From Prochlorococcus marinus str. SB (GTDB lineage Bacteria > Cyanobacteriota > Cyanobacteriia > PCC-6307 > Cyanobiaceae), in assembly GCF_000760115.1 (NCBI RefSeq), contig NZ_JNAS01000002.1:124001-188000 (forward strand): a stretch of DNA of 64,000 bases, in the 5' to 3' direction. Shown here piece by piece: positions 18,956 to 28,301 of this stretch. The notes beneath the pieces were generated by a model. That model saw only the letters and a program-made list of their open reading frames with translations, searched no databases and was not told where the DNA came from. Made by a program: the position numbers and the translations under genes. Numbering within the stretch: position 1 is the first letter of the stretch; each line of letters starts with the position of its first letter.

Positions 18956-19506
18956 TTTAATTTACTAATATTTGATTTCTTAAGTACTTTAAAGTTTTTC
19001 TTTTTTAGAGGCATACAACTTTTCAATAAATTTTCAACTACATCAAAATCCCTCCAACCATCAATTTGAACTTTTCTTCCATCAAGTCCTTTACTTGTTC
19101 TAAAAAATTCTGCAACATCCTCAAGCTGATTAGAAGCAATTTGATTAATGCTAACTATGTTAGCCTGCCTAGGATTAGCCATAGGCACACATAAAAGTTT
19201 TCCATCATATGCACCACAATCATGCATATCCAAAACTCCAATAGGTCTAGCTTTTATTAGACAACCCGCAAAAGTAGGTTCGTCCATTATCACCATTGCA
19301 TCAAGGGGGGCTCCATCTTCAGCAAGGGTATTTGGGATAAAACCATAATCAAAAGGGTACCTCACTGAAGAATGTAATACTCTATCTAGGGCCATTATTC
19401 CTGCGTCAGAGCAATATTCATATTTATTCCTACTACCTGCAGGTATTTCAACAACAATATTCACTATTCCCTTCATTGGAGATGGAGGTATTGAACTAAG
19501 GTCCAT
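18952..19506 (-). CDS. Family I inorganic pyrophosphatase paralog with altered active site
   Basis: A 184-residue protein with the cyanobacterial family I pyrophosphatase sequence (MDLSSIPPSP start, EIPAGSRNKYEY, YPFDYGFIPNT, RPIGVLDM, DGW). Against the E. coli enzyme it keeps E20, K29, E31, R43, Y51, Y55, D65, D70, D97, D102, K104 and K142. D67 is Ala (EDGAPLDAM) and Y141 is Ser (FFRTSKGL). D67 acts in nucleophile activation in the standard mechanism, so activity may be low or changed. An intact family I enzyme lies at 34248-34835. It is coupled to the Spx-like gene downstream and overlaps the membrane protein gene upstream by 11 bases. Confidence 0.88.
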   Translation of the reverse strand: MDLSSIPPSPMKGIVNIVVEIPAGSRNKYEYCSDAGIMALDRVLHSSVRYPFDYGFIPNTLAEDGAPLDAMVIMDEPTFAGCLIKARPIGVLDMHDCGAYDGKLLCVPMANPRQANIVSINQIASNQLEDVAEFFRTSKGLDGRKVQIDGWRDFDVVENLLKSCMPLKKKNFKVLKKSNISKLN

Positions 19507-19750
19507 CTTTTTTAAAATCGTGATTATGAATTATCTCGTTTCCTTGAGATAAAGGTCTGCCAATTAAAATACTTATTGAAGGTAAAAAAATTGTCAAAAA
19601 GGCAAAAATAATACCTAAAGATGTTATTGATAAACTCCTTATACTTAAGGGGTCATCATCATCTCTTTCAAAATCATTTCGAGCAGAACCATCAGAAGAT
19701 TCTTCGCTTGATTTACTTTGAATAAACTGCTTTGATTTCGTGTAACTCAA
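19496..19750 (-). CDS. Small conserved-looking membrane protein of unknown function
   Basis: An 84-residue protein with a polar, Ser/Asp-rich N-terminus (~35 residues), one hydrophobic segment (LGIIFAFLTIFLPSISILIG) and a polar tail. I do not recognise a family. The start is TTG at 19750. The 3' end overlaps the pyrophosphatase-like gene by 11 bases, which supports it being a real translated gene and co-transcribed. A role linked to the pyrophosphatase paralog is possible but rests only on this overlap. Confidence 0.65.
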   Translation of the reverse strand: MSYTKSKQFIQSKSSEESSDGSARNDFERDDDDPLSIRSLSITSLGIIFAFLTIFLPSISILIGRPLSQGNEIIHNHDFKKDGP

Positions 19751-19846
19751 GAACTCTTAATTGGTAAAGATTAAGGAGATAATTAAACATCATTATCCTA
19801 CATTCAAAATGTCAATAAATCAAAACATTGCTTGGTGACCTTTTAA

Positions 19847-20197
19847 TTATTCTTTTTCTAGCAAAGACCTAATAGATTTTAGTTCGTCTAATATTTGCGC
19901 CAGTATATTTTGAGCAGCGGACGAAGGCGTATTAAAGACCTCTACAGTAACTTCCTTTATTCTTAAAATATCTTTTGCAAATCTTGCTACTTCATTAGGA
20001 TGGAATTTTAAAGGATCTTTTTGATCAGTTCGAAATTCGGGATTTAATTTTCTTGGATTAAAACTAGGGTTTAGATTTCTTAAATCTGTATTTGTATACC
20101 TATAGACAGAAGCTCTTGATCTATTTAGGAATTTTTGAACTTCATCAATACCTACTAATTCCTCTTCACTAGAAATATTGGAATCTATATTTTCCAT
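19847..20197 (-). CDS. Small putative DNA-binding protein (helix-turn-helix-like)
   Basis: A 116-residue soluble protein. Residues 12-35 (LVGIDEVQKFLNRSRASVYRY) read like an excisionase/MerR-type winged-helix start, in which a helix is followed by a recognition helix with Arg and Tyr. The C-terminus (about residues 90-116) is a probable amphipathic helix (ILAQILDELKSIRSLLEKE) that could make dimers. No family was recognised beyond that. It is divergent from proS with a 175-base gap, and co-directional with, but 96 bases from, the small membrane protein. A regulatory role is a guess from the fold-like motif. Confidence 0.65.
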   Translation of the reverse strand: MENIDSNISSEEELVGIDEVQKFLNRSRASVYRYTNTDLRNLNPSFNPRKLNPEFRTDQKDPLKFHPNEVARFAKDILRIKEVTVEVFNTPSSAAQNILAQILDELKSIRSLLEKE

Positions 20198-20372
20198 AAA
20201 CTTAAGAAAATGATTAAGTAGTAATGAACTTTTTAAAGAATTTGAACTTCATTACTGAAGAAGTTAGCAGAAAGAACATTCTTAGACTATCCGCGTTGAG
20301 GGACTCAAGACACTTTGAATTATTTTTTCATCTTAATTGATAAAATTAAATATTATCTAAGGATTTTTCTGT

Positions 20373-22175
20373 ATGCGCGTGACCACCTCATTTCCTCTGG
20401 GGACACTTCGTGACACACCTTCTGAAGCTGAGATTATTTCACATCAATTACTTTTAAAAGCTGGGTATATTCGCAGAGTTAACAGCGGTATTTATGCATA
20501 CATGCCACTAATGCTTAGAGTTATTGAAAAAATATCCGCAGTAATAGAGAAAGAACTTAATAGTATTGGTTGTACAAAATTACTATTACCACAACTTCAT
20601 CCTGCAGATTTATGGAAAAAAAGTGAAAGGTGGGAAGGATATACTGCAGGTGAAGGAATAATGTTTAATCTCAAAGATAGACAAGGTAAAGAATTTGGTT
20701 TAGCACCAACTCACGAAGAGGTGATCACTAGTATTGCATCAGATACCATCAACTCTTATAAGCAATTACCTCAATGTTTTTACCAAATTCAGACAAAATT
20801 TAGAGATGAAATAAGGCCAAGGTTTGGATTGATGAGAAGTAGAGAATTCATAATGAAAGATGGTTATTCTTTTCATTCTTCAGAAAACGATCTGGCTTCT
20901 TTCTATGAAAAAATGGGTAATGCTTATGAAAATATTTTTAAATCTTGTGGACTGCAGACAGTAGGGGTTGAAGCTGATAGTGGAGCAATTGGCGGTGCTT
21001 CATCTAAAGAATATATGGTAACTGCTGATGCTGGGGAAGATTCCATTTTGTTCACTCAAAGCGGTTCTTATGCTGCCAATATCGAAAAAGCTATTTCTCT
21101 ACCCTCTCAACCTATTCCACTAAAAGATAATATTGCAGAGTGGTTGGAAACGCCTCATCAAAAAACAATACTAGAAGTTTGCAATAATAACAATTTAGAC
21201 CCAAGTCAGATTATTAAAGTAGTAGTATTCCTTGCACAGTTCGAAGGTAAATTTGAGGTCCCAATTCTTGCATGCATAAGAGGCGATCAACACATTAATG
21301 AAGTAAAGCTTTTTAACTTAATCAATAAACTTCATCACTTCAATCTTGTTAATCTTAAAAAGATTGAAGACAAAAATACTTTCGAAAAAAATCTATTTGA
21401 TTTACCCTTTGGTTTTATCGGGCCAGATTTAGATAATAAAACTATTAAAGCTAGTTCTAATTGGGAAAAAAAATGGACAAGAATAATTGACCATTCTGCA
21501 AGTGACCTCTCAAAGTTTGTAAGTGGTGGGAATAAAGTTAATTTCCATAAAGTTTTTCAAGAATTTTCTTTTGATTCGAAAGACTATCTAATTGGGGATA
21601 TCAGGAATGCCAAAAAAGGAGATAAAGTAAGTATTTATGATGATGAAGAACTTAAAGAAAAAAAAGGTATCGAGATTGGACATATTTTCCAACTAGGTCA
21701 GAAATATAGTGAAAAATTAAATGCAAAGTTCTCTGATAAGGATGGTCAGTTAAAAAATTTATGGATGGGTTGTTACGGGATAGGAGTGACAAGAATAGCT
21801 CAAGCGGCTATCGAACAGAATCATGATCAAAAAGGAATTTGTTGGCCTATCCAGATTTCTCCTTTTGAAGTTATTATTATCCCAACAAACCTAAAAGATC
21901 CTATTCAAAGTGATCTTACTGAGCAAATCTATAACAACTTTTTAATTAATAAAATTGATGTCCTTCTTGATGATAGAAACGACAGAGCTGGAGTGAAATT
22001 TAAAGATGCGGAATTAATTGGTATTCCTTTTCAGATAATTATTGGCAGAGATTCTATTAATAAAGAAGTAGAACTTTTATGCAGAACAAATAATACTAAT
22101 CTTAAAATTAGTACTGATAAATTGTTAGAAACATTTATTTCCGAATCTAAAATAATGTACAATAAAAAGTCTTGA
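20373..22175 (+). CDS. proS: Prolyl-tRNA synthetase
   Basis: A 600-residue class II synthetase of the long bacterial type. Motif 1 lies near residue 50-70, motif 2 is in FRDEIRPRFGLMRSREFIMKD (near 140-160), the INS editing insert covers roughly 220-400 (with HQKTILEVC), and motif 3 is GIGVTRIAQAAIEQ (near 470). The C-terminal anticodon-binding domain ends the protein. It charges tRNA-Pro; the insert hydrolyses Ala-tRNA-Pro. The ATG start at 20373 begins MRVTTSFPLGTLRDTPSEAE, as usual. It is followed 26 bases later by psb27. Confidence 0.97.
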   Translation: MRVTTSFPLGTLRDTPSEAEIISHQLLLKAGYIRRVNSGIYAYMPLMLRVIEKISAVIEKELNSIGCTKLLLPQLHPADLWKKSERWEGYTAGEGIMFNLKDRQGKEFGLAPTHEEVITSIASDTINSYKQLPQCFYQIQTKFRDEIRPRFGLMRSREFIMKDGYSFHSSENDLASFYEKMGNAYENIFKSCGLQTVGVEADSGAIGGASSKEYMVTADAGEDSILFTQSGSYAANIEKAISLPSQPIPLKDNIAEWLETPHQKTILEVCNNNNLDPSQIIKVVVFLAQFEGKFEVPILACIRGDQHINEVKLFNLINKLHHFNLVNLKKIEDKNTFEKNLFDLPFGFIGPDLDNKTIKASSNWEKKWTRIIDHSASDLSKFVSGGNKVNFHKVFQEFSFDSKDYLIGDIRNAKKGDKVSIYDDEELKEKKGIEIGHIFQLGQKYSEKLNAKFSDKDGQLKNLWMGCYGIGVTRIAQAAIEQNHDQKGICWPIQISPFEVIIIPTNLKDPIQSDLTEQIYNNFLINKIDVLLDDRNDRAGVKFKDAELIGIPFQIIIGRDSINKEVELLCRTNNTNLKISTDKLLETFISESKIMYNKKS

Positions 22176-22201
22176 GGCTTATTTTTTTTGGGAGCTAAGT
22201 T

Positions 22202-22639
22202 ATGTTACTGAAATGGACATCAAAAATTTTTTTTAAGAATATTGCCAAAGCTATATCTTTTGCAATATCCTTAATTGTTGCTTTTACACTATTTAGTTCC
22301 CCTTCCATAGCTGCAAAAACCGCTATGACAGGTGACTATACAAAGGATACAATTTCAGTTGTTAAAACATTACAAACAGCTGTTGATACTCCAAAAGATT
22401 CTCCAAATAAAGATGAAGTAAGAAGTGAGGCTCTTACACTCATAACTGACTATATTTCAAGATATAGAAATAGAGGGATGGTGAATAAAACACAATCATT
22501 TACCACAATGCAAACAGCATTAAATGCTATGGCAGGTCATTACAAAAACTTTGCAAGTAGACCTTTACCAGATAAACTTAAAGAGCGTTTAACCAAAGAA
22601 TTTTCTCTTGCTGAAAAAATGGTTCTAAGAGAAAGTTGA
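22202..22639 (+). CDS. psb27: Photosystem II assembly protein Psb27
   Basis: A 145-residue lumenal protein that binds CP43 during photosystem II assembly and repair and precedes attachment of the oxygen-evolving complex. After a signal segment (FAISLIVAFTLFSSPSIAA) the mature part matches Psb27: GDYTKDTISVVKTLQTAVDTP, ITDYISRYRNRG, SFTTMQTALNAMAGHYKNF and the RPLPDKLKERL block. Psb27 in several cyanobacteria is a lipoprotein; here no Cys follows the signal segment, so it should be an ordinary soluble lumenal protein. A hairpin follows the stop codon. Confidence 0.95.
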   Translation: MLLKWTSKIFFKNIAKAISFAISLIVAFTLFSSPSIAAKTAMTGDYTKDTISVVKTLQTAVDTPKDSPNKDEVRSEALTLITDYISRYRNRGMVNKTQSFTTMQTALNAMAGHYKNFASRPLPDKLKERLTKEFSLAEKMVLRES

Positions 22640-22647
22640 TACAATTC

Positions 22648-24031
<1,384 letters not shown>

Positions 24032-24046
24032 TTTAGTTCCAAATTA

Positions 24047-25054
24047 ATGAAGGAATCCTTTAGACATTTTGAACATAAAAAAGTTGATCTAATTGGTCTG
24101 GGAAACGCAATAGTAGATATTATTGTAAATATTGCAGATGAATTTCTTGAGATAAATAATCTGGATAAAGGATCAATGAATCTAATTAATTCTGATGAAT
24201 CTCAGAGATTGTTAGAAAATTGCAAAGTGATCAAACAAATTTCAGGTGGGTCCTCAGCAAATACCGTTGTTTCTTTGGCAGAATTAGGCAATCATGTGCA
24301 GTTTATAGGAAGAGTGAAAAATGATCAATTTGGGAATTTCTTTTCTGACGATATAAAAAAAAGTAAAACAATATTTAATACTCTACCAACTATTGAAGGT
24401 GCTCCAACAGCTCATTCAATCATTTTGGTTACACCTGATGCACAAAGAACTATGTGCACTTACCTAGGAGCATCTGTAGAGTTTGAACCAAAAGACATTG
24501 ACTTTACTGTAATTAAGGAAAGTAAATACTTATATTTAGAAGGATATTTATGGGACAGCGAATTAGCTAAAAAAGCTTTTATTAAAGCCGCCCAAATTGC
24601 AAAACAATCTAATACAAAAATAATTCTTTCTTTGTCTGATTCATTTTGTGTAGATAGACATCGTGAGAGTTTCTTGGAATTAATTTATGAATATGTAGAT
24701 ATTGTTTTTTGTAATGAATCCGAGGTGTTAAGTCTATTTAAAAATGATAAATTATCAAGCTGCCAAGAAGACCTATCTTCCCTATGTGAATTAGTCATAG
24801 TAACTCTTGGAAGCAATGGTTCTCTCATAGTTAACAAAAATAATGTTGAAATAATTGAATCAATAACGAAAGGCAAGATTATTGATACTACAGGAGCAGG
24901 AGATATCTATGCTGGAGGATTTATCCATGGATTAATAAACAATTGTTCCCTCAAAAAATGCGGAGAGATAGCTTCAATTTGTGCGGGGCAAATAATTACG
25001 CAATTAGGATCTAGATCGGATATTGATCTTAAAGAGTTAATAAAATATATTTAA
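24047..25054 (+). CDS. PfkB-family carbohydrate/nucleoside kinase
   Basis: A 335-residue ribokinase-fold kinase. It has the two family signatures: the N-terminal GGSSANTVVSLAELGNHVQFIGRVKND and the C-terminal DTTGAGDIYAGGFIHGL, where Asp is the catalytic base. The sequence resembles the adenosine-kinase-like branch common in cyanobacteria, but residues fixing the sugar are not decisive here. Its tight placement after purA suits a purine salvage role without proving it. It ends directly against the convergent cutA gene. Confidence 0.85.
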   Translation: MKESFRHFEHKKVDLIGLGNAIVDIIVNIADEFLEINNLDKGSMNLINSDESQRLLENCKVIKQISGGSSANTVVSLAELGNHVQFIGRVKNDQFGNFFSDDIKKSKTIFNTLPTIEGAPTAHSIILVTPDAQRTMCTYLGASVEFEPKDIDFTVIKESKYLYLEGYLWDSELAKKAFIKAAQIAKQSNTKIILSLSDSFCVDRHRESFLELIYEYVDIVFCNESEVLSLFKNDKLSSCQEDLSSLCELVIVTLGSNGSLIVNKNNVEIIESITKGKIIDTTGAGDIYAGGFIHGLINNCSLKKCGEIASICAGQIITQLGSRSDIDLKELIKYI

Positions 25055-25360
25055 TCAAATAGTCTTATTTAACCAATCATAATATTTCATCTCAGCATGG
25101 TATTTTTTGTAAATAATTTGAGGGACATCATATGTGCTATTTTTATTTACGAAATCAATTAAACAATCTTTAAATTCAAGTTTACTTTTTATTGTAATTT
25201 CAAACTCTTTAGTTTCTTGAATATCATCATCCCACTTATAAACTGAAAAAATTTGCTTTATGGAAACACAAGCTGCAATTTTTTCTTCTATGAGTAATTT
25301 AGCTAATCGCACAGCATTCGCGTTACTTGATTCAGTTGTGATCATTACTAATATTTCCAC
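25055..25360 (-). CDS. cutA: CutA1 divalent-ion tolerance protein
   Basis: A 101-residue protein with the CutA1 ferredoxin-like fold: residues 1-20 ILVMITTESSNANAVRLAKL, EEKIAACVSI, YKWDDDIQETKEFEITIKS, and YDVPQIIYKKYHAEMKYYDWL. CutA1 forms stable trimers; the link to copper tolerance comes from E. coli genetics and the true role is unsettled. The likely start is GTG at 25360; the next in-frame ATG (25345) would delete the first strand. It abuts the PfkB kinase stop without a gap, and lies six bases from cobK. Confidence 0.92.
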   Translation of the reverse strand: MEILVMITTESSNANAVRLAKLLIEEKIAACVSIKQIFSVYKWDDDIQETKEFEITIKSKLEFKDCLIDFVNKNSTYDVPQIIYKKYHAEMKYYDWLNKTI

Positions 25361-25366
25361 AATGAA

Positions 25367-26170
25367 TTAAACATCAATATTTTTAATTATGTGATTTATC
25401 AAATTGTGATATTGATCAAAAGAGTAAGAATAATCATTTTTAAATTTCGGCCTTTTAACCAAAAATAACTTCATTTTACTTCCAGAAACTATACTCTCCC
25501 AGTTTTTCTGAGAATAACTTCCAGATTCTCTACATAGAACATAATCTATGTCCCAAAAATCACAAAGTTTTTTTTCTAAAATGCTTTTATTATTTTTACT
25601 CGGTTCAAGTATCGCTATGTTTGAATTTTTAATACATGATCCAAAAGCTTTAGTTATACTTTCATAAGTTGGAAGTACCCTTGTAAATACATTTGCTTTA
25701 CAATTAATATAATAATTAGCTGTATCGTTAAGGAATCTTGATCCTATTGCCAGAAGAATATTCTTATTTTCCATATCAATTTTATTTATATCCTTTAAAT
25801 CATCAATATAAAAAAAATTATTAGTGTTTTTTATTAGAGATTTCCTCTCAAATAGTAAGAGAGGTATATTAATCTCTTTACATGCATTATTAAGATTTTT
25901 AGAAATTATTTCGGCAAAAGGATGAGTGGCATCGACAACGCATTTGATTTTATTTTTATTTATGAAATTAATTACTTCATCTTTATTATTTAATTTACCC
26001 GTAATGATATGTAACTTTGGATTTTCAATATAAGCTTGCCCTGCTTTATAAGTTAAAACACTTGCAAAGACTGAATAATTAAGTTCAAGAAGGCTATTAG
26101 CTATTACAGGTCCATCCGAGGTTCCTGATAGGATCCAAACATTTTTATAGCAATTTCCTTGATTCTGCAT
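25367..26170 (-). CDS. cobK: Precorrin-6A reductase
   Basis: A 267-residue NAD(P)H-dependent reductase of the corrin pathway (CobK/CbiJ family). The N-terminal Rossmann segment is VWILSGTSDGPVIANSLLELNYSVFAS, followed by GKLNNKDEVINFI and the VDATHPFAEIISKNL block that marks the family. The C-terminal half has the second nucleotide-fold domain with ESGSYSQKNWES. It cooperates with CobM (partial gene at 63380) in the same pathway. It is divergent from ssb with a 28-base gap and lies upstream of cutA, likely on one transcript. Confidence 0.92.
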   Translation of the reverse strand: MQNQGNCYKNVWILSGTSDGPVIANSLLELNYSVFASVLTYKAGQAYIENPKLHIITGKLNNKDEVINFINKNKIKCVVDATHPFAEIISKNLNNACKEINIPLLLFERKSLIKNTNNFFYIDDLKDINKIDMENKNILLAIGSRFLNDTANYYINCKANVFTRVLPTYESITKAFGSCIKNSNIAILEPSKNNKSILEKKLCDFWDIDYVLCRESGSYSQKNWESIVSGSKMKLFLVKRPKFKNDYSYSFDQYHNLINHIIKNIDV

Positions 26171-26198
26171 CAGTATATCTTTAATTAAATAGTAAGTA

Positions 26199-26624
26199 AT
26201 GAATCATTGTTTAATTCAGGCGGTCATTAATAGCGCTCCCCAAATGAGGTATACCAAAGAAAACCAAACTCCAATTGCAGAAATGATTGTTAATTTTAAA
26301 GGATTACGTAGTGAAGATCCAACCAGAGATCTCAAGATCATAGGTTGGGGAAATATTGCCCAAGAAATGGTAAATGAACTGAAGGAGGGGCAAAATATTG
26401 TTATTGAGGGACGTCTAAAGATGAATTCTGTTACTAGAAAAGACGGAACGAAAGAAAAGCAACCAGAACTAACAGCTTCAAAGATCCATCAAATATCGCC
26501 AATTGAGGTTATTAAGTCTGATAAAAAAGAAAATAACGAGTCATTTGAAAAAAAAGAAAGCGATAAAAGTTCTAATTGGGATACTTCTCCTCTTGTTCCA
26601 GAAGTTGACGAAATACCTTTTTAA
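26199..26624 (+). CDS. ssb: Single-stranded DNA-binding protein
   Basis: A 141-residue OB-fold protein. The N-terminal INSAPQMRYTKENQTPIAEMIV is typical of cyanobacterial SSB, and the region ending GRLKMNSVTRKDG completes the OB fold. A polar Lys/Glu linker follows, ending in the acidic tip VDEIPF that recruits replication and repair proteins. Such short forms are usual in cyanobacteria, where a related Ycf41 protein also exists; the intact acidic tip argues for true SSB function. It stops one base before the convergent small gene at 26626. Confidence 0.9.
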   Translation: MNHCLIQAVINSAPQMRYTKENQTPIAEMIVNFKGLRSEDPTRDLKIIGWGNIAQEMVNELKEGQNIVIEGRLKMNSVTRKDGTKEKQPELTASKIHQISPIEVIKSDKKENNESFEKKESDKSSNWDTSPLVPEVDEIPF

Positions 26625-26625
26625 A

Positions 26626-26835
26626 TCAAATATCAACATTATTTTCTTGAACGCTTATAATTAATTTGCTTATTTTTCTTTCAAGCGCGGCAAGTTCGCT
26701 TCTGATTTCTAGCCATTTACCTTTGTCAAGATTTTCTAAGAGCCATGCTCTATCATGATCAAGTTTCAAAATTAAATCTCCTTGATTTGCAGTATTAGGA
26801 TCCTGCATAATGCTTGTTAGCCCACTTAAACTCAT
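26626..26835 (-). CDS. Small soluble protein of unknown function
   Basis: A 69-residue protein, mostly helical by composition, with no signal peptide or membrane helix (DLILKLDHDRAWLLENLDKGKWLEIRS, then LAALERKISKLI). I recognise no family. An alternative ATG at 26808 begins MQDPNTANQG and would give 60 residues. It converges on ssb and is divergent from the DUF2854 gene with a 14-base gap, so its promoter would have to overlap that gene. It is kept because the coding frame reads with typical composition. Confidence 0.6.
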   Translation of the reverse strand: MSLSGLTSIMQDPNTANQGDLILKLDHDRAWLLENLDKGKWLEIRSELAALERKISKLIISVQENNVDI

Positions 26836-26849
26836 TCTACTAAATCAAA

Positions 26850-27380
26850 ATGAAGAAATACTTATCGCCAGGAAACTTAATCGTAACCGTAGGGGGTATG
26901 CTAGCTTTTGTTGGAATGACTGCTTATTTTACAGACTCAGTAAATTTAAGTGTACCTACTTTTTTTTATGGAGTACCTATTTTTTTAATTGGATTAGGTT
27001 TAAAGACTTCCGAAATACCACCTGTAAAGTTATTTGATAAGACAAATTTTGCGACAAATAAATTTAATAGACCAAAAGAATTAACAGCACTAGTTAAAGA
27101 TGTTACTAGATGGAGGTATGGGATAAAAGCTCATCTTGAATCGTCATTAGAATCTTTAAATTTGTGGGATGAGGATAATCCTCCTCAACTAAAAGAAATA
27201 GAAGAAATTACAAAAGAAGAAAAAAATGGTCTCAGAATGCGTTTCGAATTAAACGCTGTCCCTCTAGAAAAATGGATTGAAAAACAAGAAAGATTAAACA
27301 GGTTTTTTGTCAAAGGTCTTGAATCGGAATTTATTATCGACGATAATAAAAAAGAATTTGATTTTATTCTCTTTTATTGA
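26850..27380 (+). CDS. DUF2854 membrane protein
   Basis: A 176-residue protein with two membrane helices near the N-terminus (LIVTVGGMLAFVGMTAYF and VPTFFYGVPIFLIGLGLK) and a soluble C-terminal part of ~120 residues. This layout and the FFYGVPIFLIGLGLKTSEIPP segment match DUF2854, a family found in cyanobacteria and plant plastids. No activity is known to me. It probably sits in the plasma or thylakoid membrane with the C-terminus cytoplasmic. It lies 66 bases before argB. Confidence 0.8.
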   Translation: MKKYLSPGNLIVTVGGMLAFVGMTAYFTDSVNLSVPTFFYGVPIFLIGLGLKTSEIPPVKLFDKTNFATNKFNRPKELTALVKDVTRWRYGIKAHLESSLESLNLWDEDNPPQLKEIEEITKEEKNGLRMRFELNAVPLEKWIEKQERLNRFFVKGLESEFIIDDNKKEFDFILFY

Positions 27381-27446
27381 ATATAGGGATATATTTGTAA
27401 AAACCTAACTTCTTAATTCAATCAAGTTTTAATAATTTTTTTAATA

Positions 27447-28298
27447 ATGAAGGATTCTCAAAGAGTATCAATATTAAGCGAAGCACTTCCATATATACAA
27501 AGTTTCTCAGGTAGAAAAATTGTCATCAAGTATGGTGGCTCAGTTATGGAGAATGATAATTTAAAAAATGCTTTTTTTAGAGACATAGCACTTTTATCAA
27601 CAGTTGGGGTTTGTCCGATAGTAATTCATGGAGGTGGAATAGAGATTAATAATTGGTTAAAGAAATTAGAAATATCTCCGAAATTCGAAAATGGATTAAG
27701 AATTACTGATCAAAAAACAATGGAAATTGTGGAGATGGTTCTAATGGGTAGAGTTAACAAACAAATTGTAAAAGGCATTAATAAAACTGGATCCTTAGCG
27801 GTGGGAATATCAGGTCTTGATGGGAACTTAATTCAATCTAGAGAACTAGGAGATGGTAGCCATGGGTTAGTCGGAGAGGTTACAAAAATCAATGCTGAAA
27901 TATTAGATCCTCTTATTTCTAAAGGATATATCCCAATTATTTCTAGCATTGGATCAACTTTGGATGGTATTTCCCATAATATCAATGCTGATTTTGTTGC
28001 AGGAGAAATTGCTGCTGCAATAAATGCAGAAAAACTTATTCTTCTTACTGATACTCAAGGGATTTTAAAAGAAAAAGATAACAAAAATAGTCTTGTTGAA
28101 AAAACTAATCTCAAAGAAGCAAGAGATTTTATTGATAGAAAAATTGTTACAGAAGGTATGATTCCAAAGACAGAATGCTGTATAAGAGCTTTAGCCCAAG
28201 GAGTCAAAGCAGCTCACATAATTGATGGAAGAATAAAACATTCATTACTTCTAGAGATTTTTACAAATTCCGGGATAGGTACAATGATAGTCGCCTAA
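27447..28298 (+). CDS. argB: N-acetylglutamate kinase
   Basis: A 283-residue amino-acid-kinase enzyme phosphorylating N-acetylglutamate in arginine synthesis. Key blocks are [13 protein letters not shown] near residue 24, [13 protein letters not shown], and the nucleotide-site [11 protein letters not shown]. The N-terminal helix before residue 20 and the C-terminal [21 protein letters not shown] fit the arginine-sensitive, hexameric type found in cyanobacteria, where the PII protein relieves inhibition. Whether PII does so here is not visible. The next gene starts three bases after its stop. Confidence 0.96.
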   Translation: MKDSQRVSILSEALPYIQSFSGRKIVIKYGGSVMENDNLKNAFFRDIALLSTVGVCPIVIHGGGIEINNWLKKLEISPKFENGLRITDQKTMEIVEMVLMGRVNKQIVKGINKTGSLAVGISGLDGNLIQSRELGDGSHGLVGEVTKINAEILDPLISKGYIPIISSIGSTLDGISHNINADFVAGEIAAAINAEKLILLTDTQGILKEKDNKNSLVEKTNLKEARDFIDRKIVTEGMIPKTECCIRALAQGVKAAHIIDGRIKHSLLLEIFTNSGIGTMIVA

Positions 28299-28301
28299 GC
28301 C

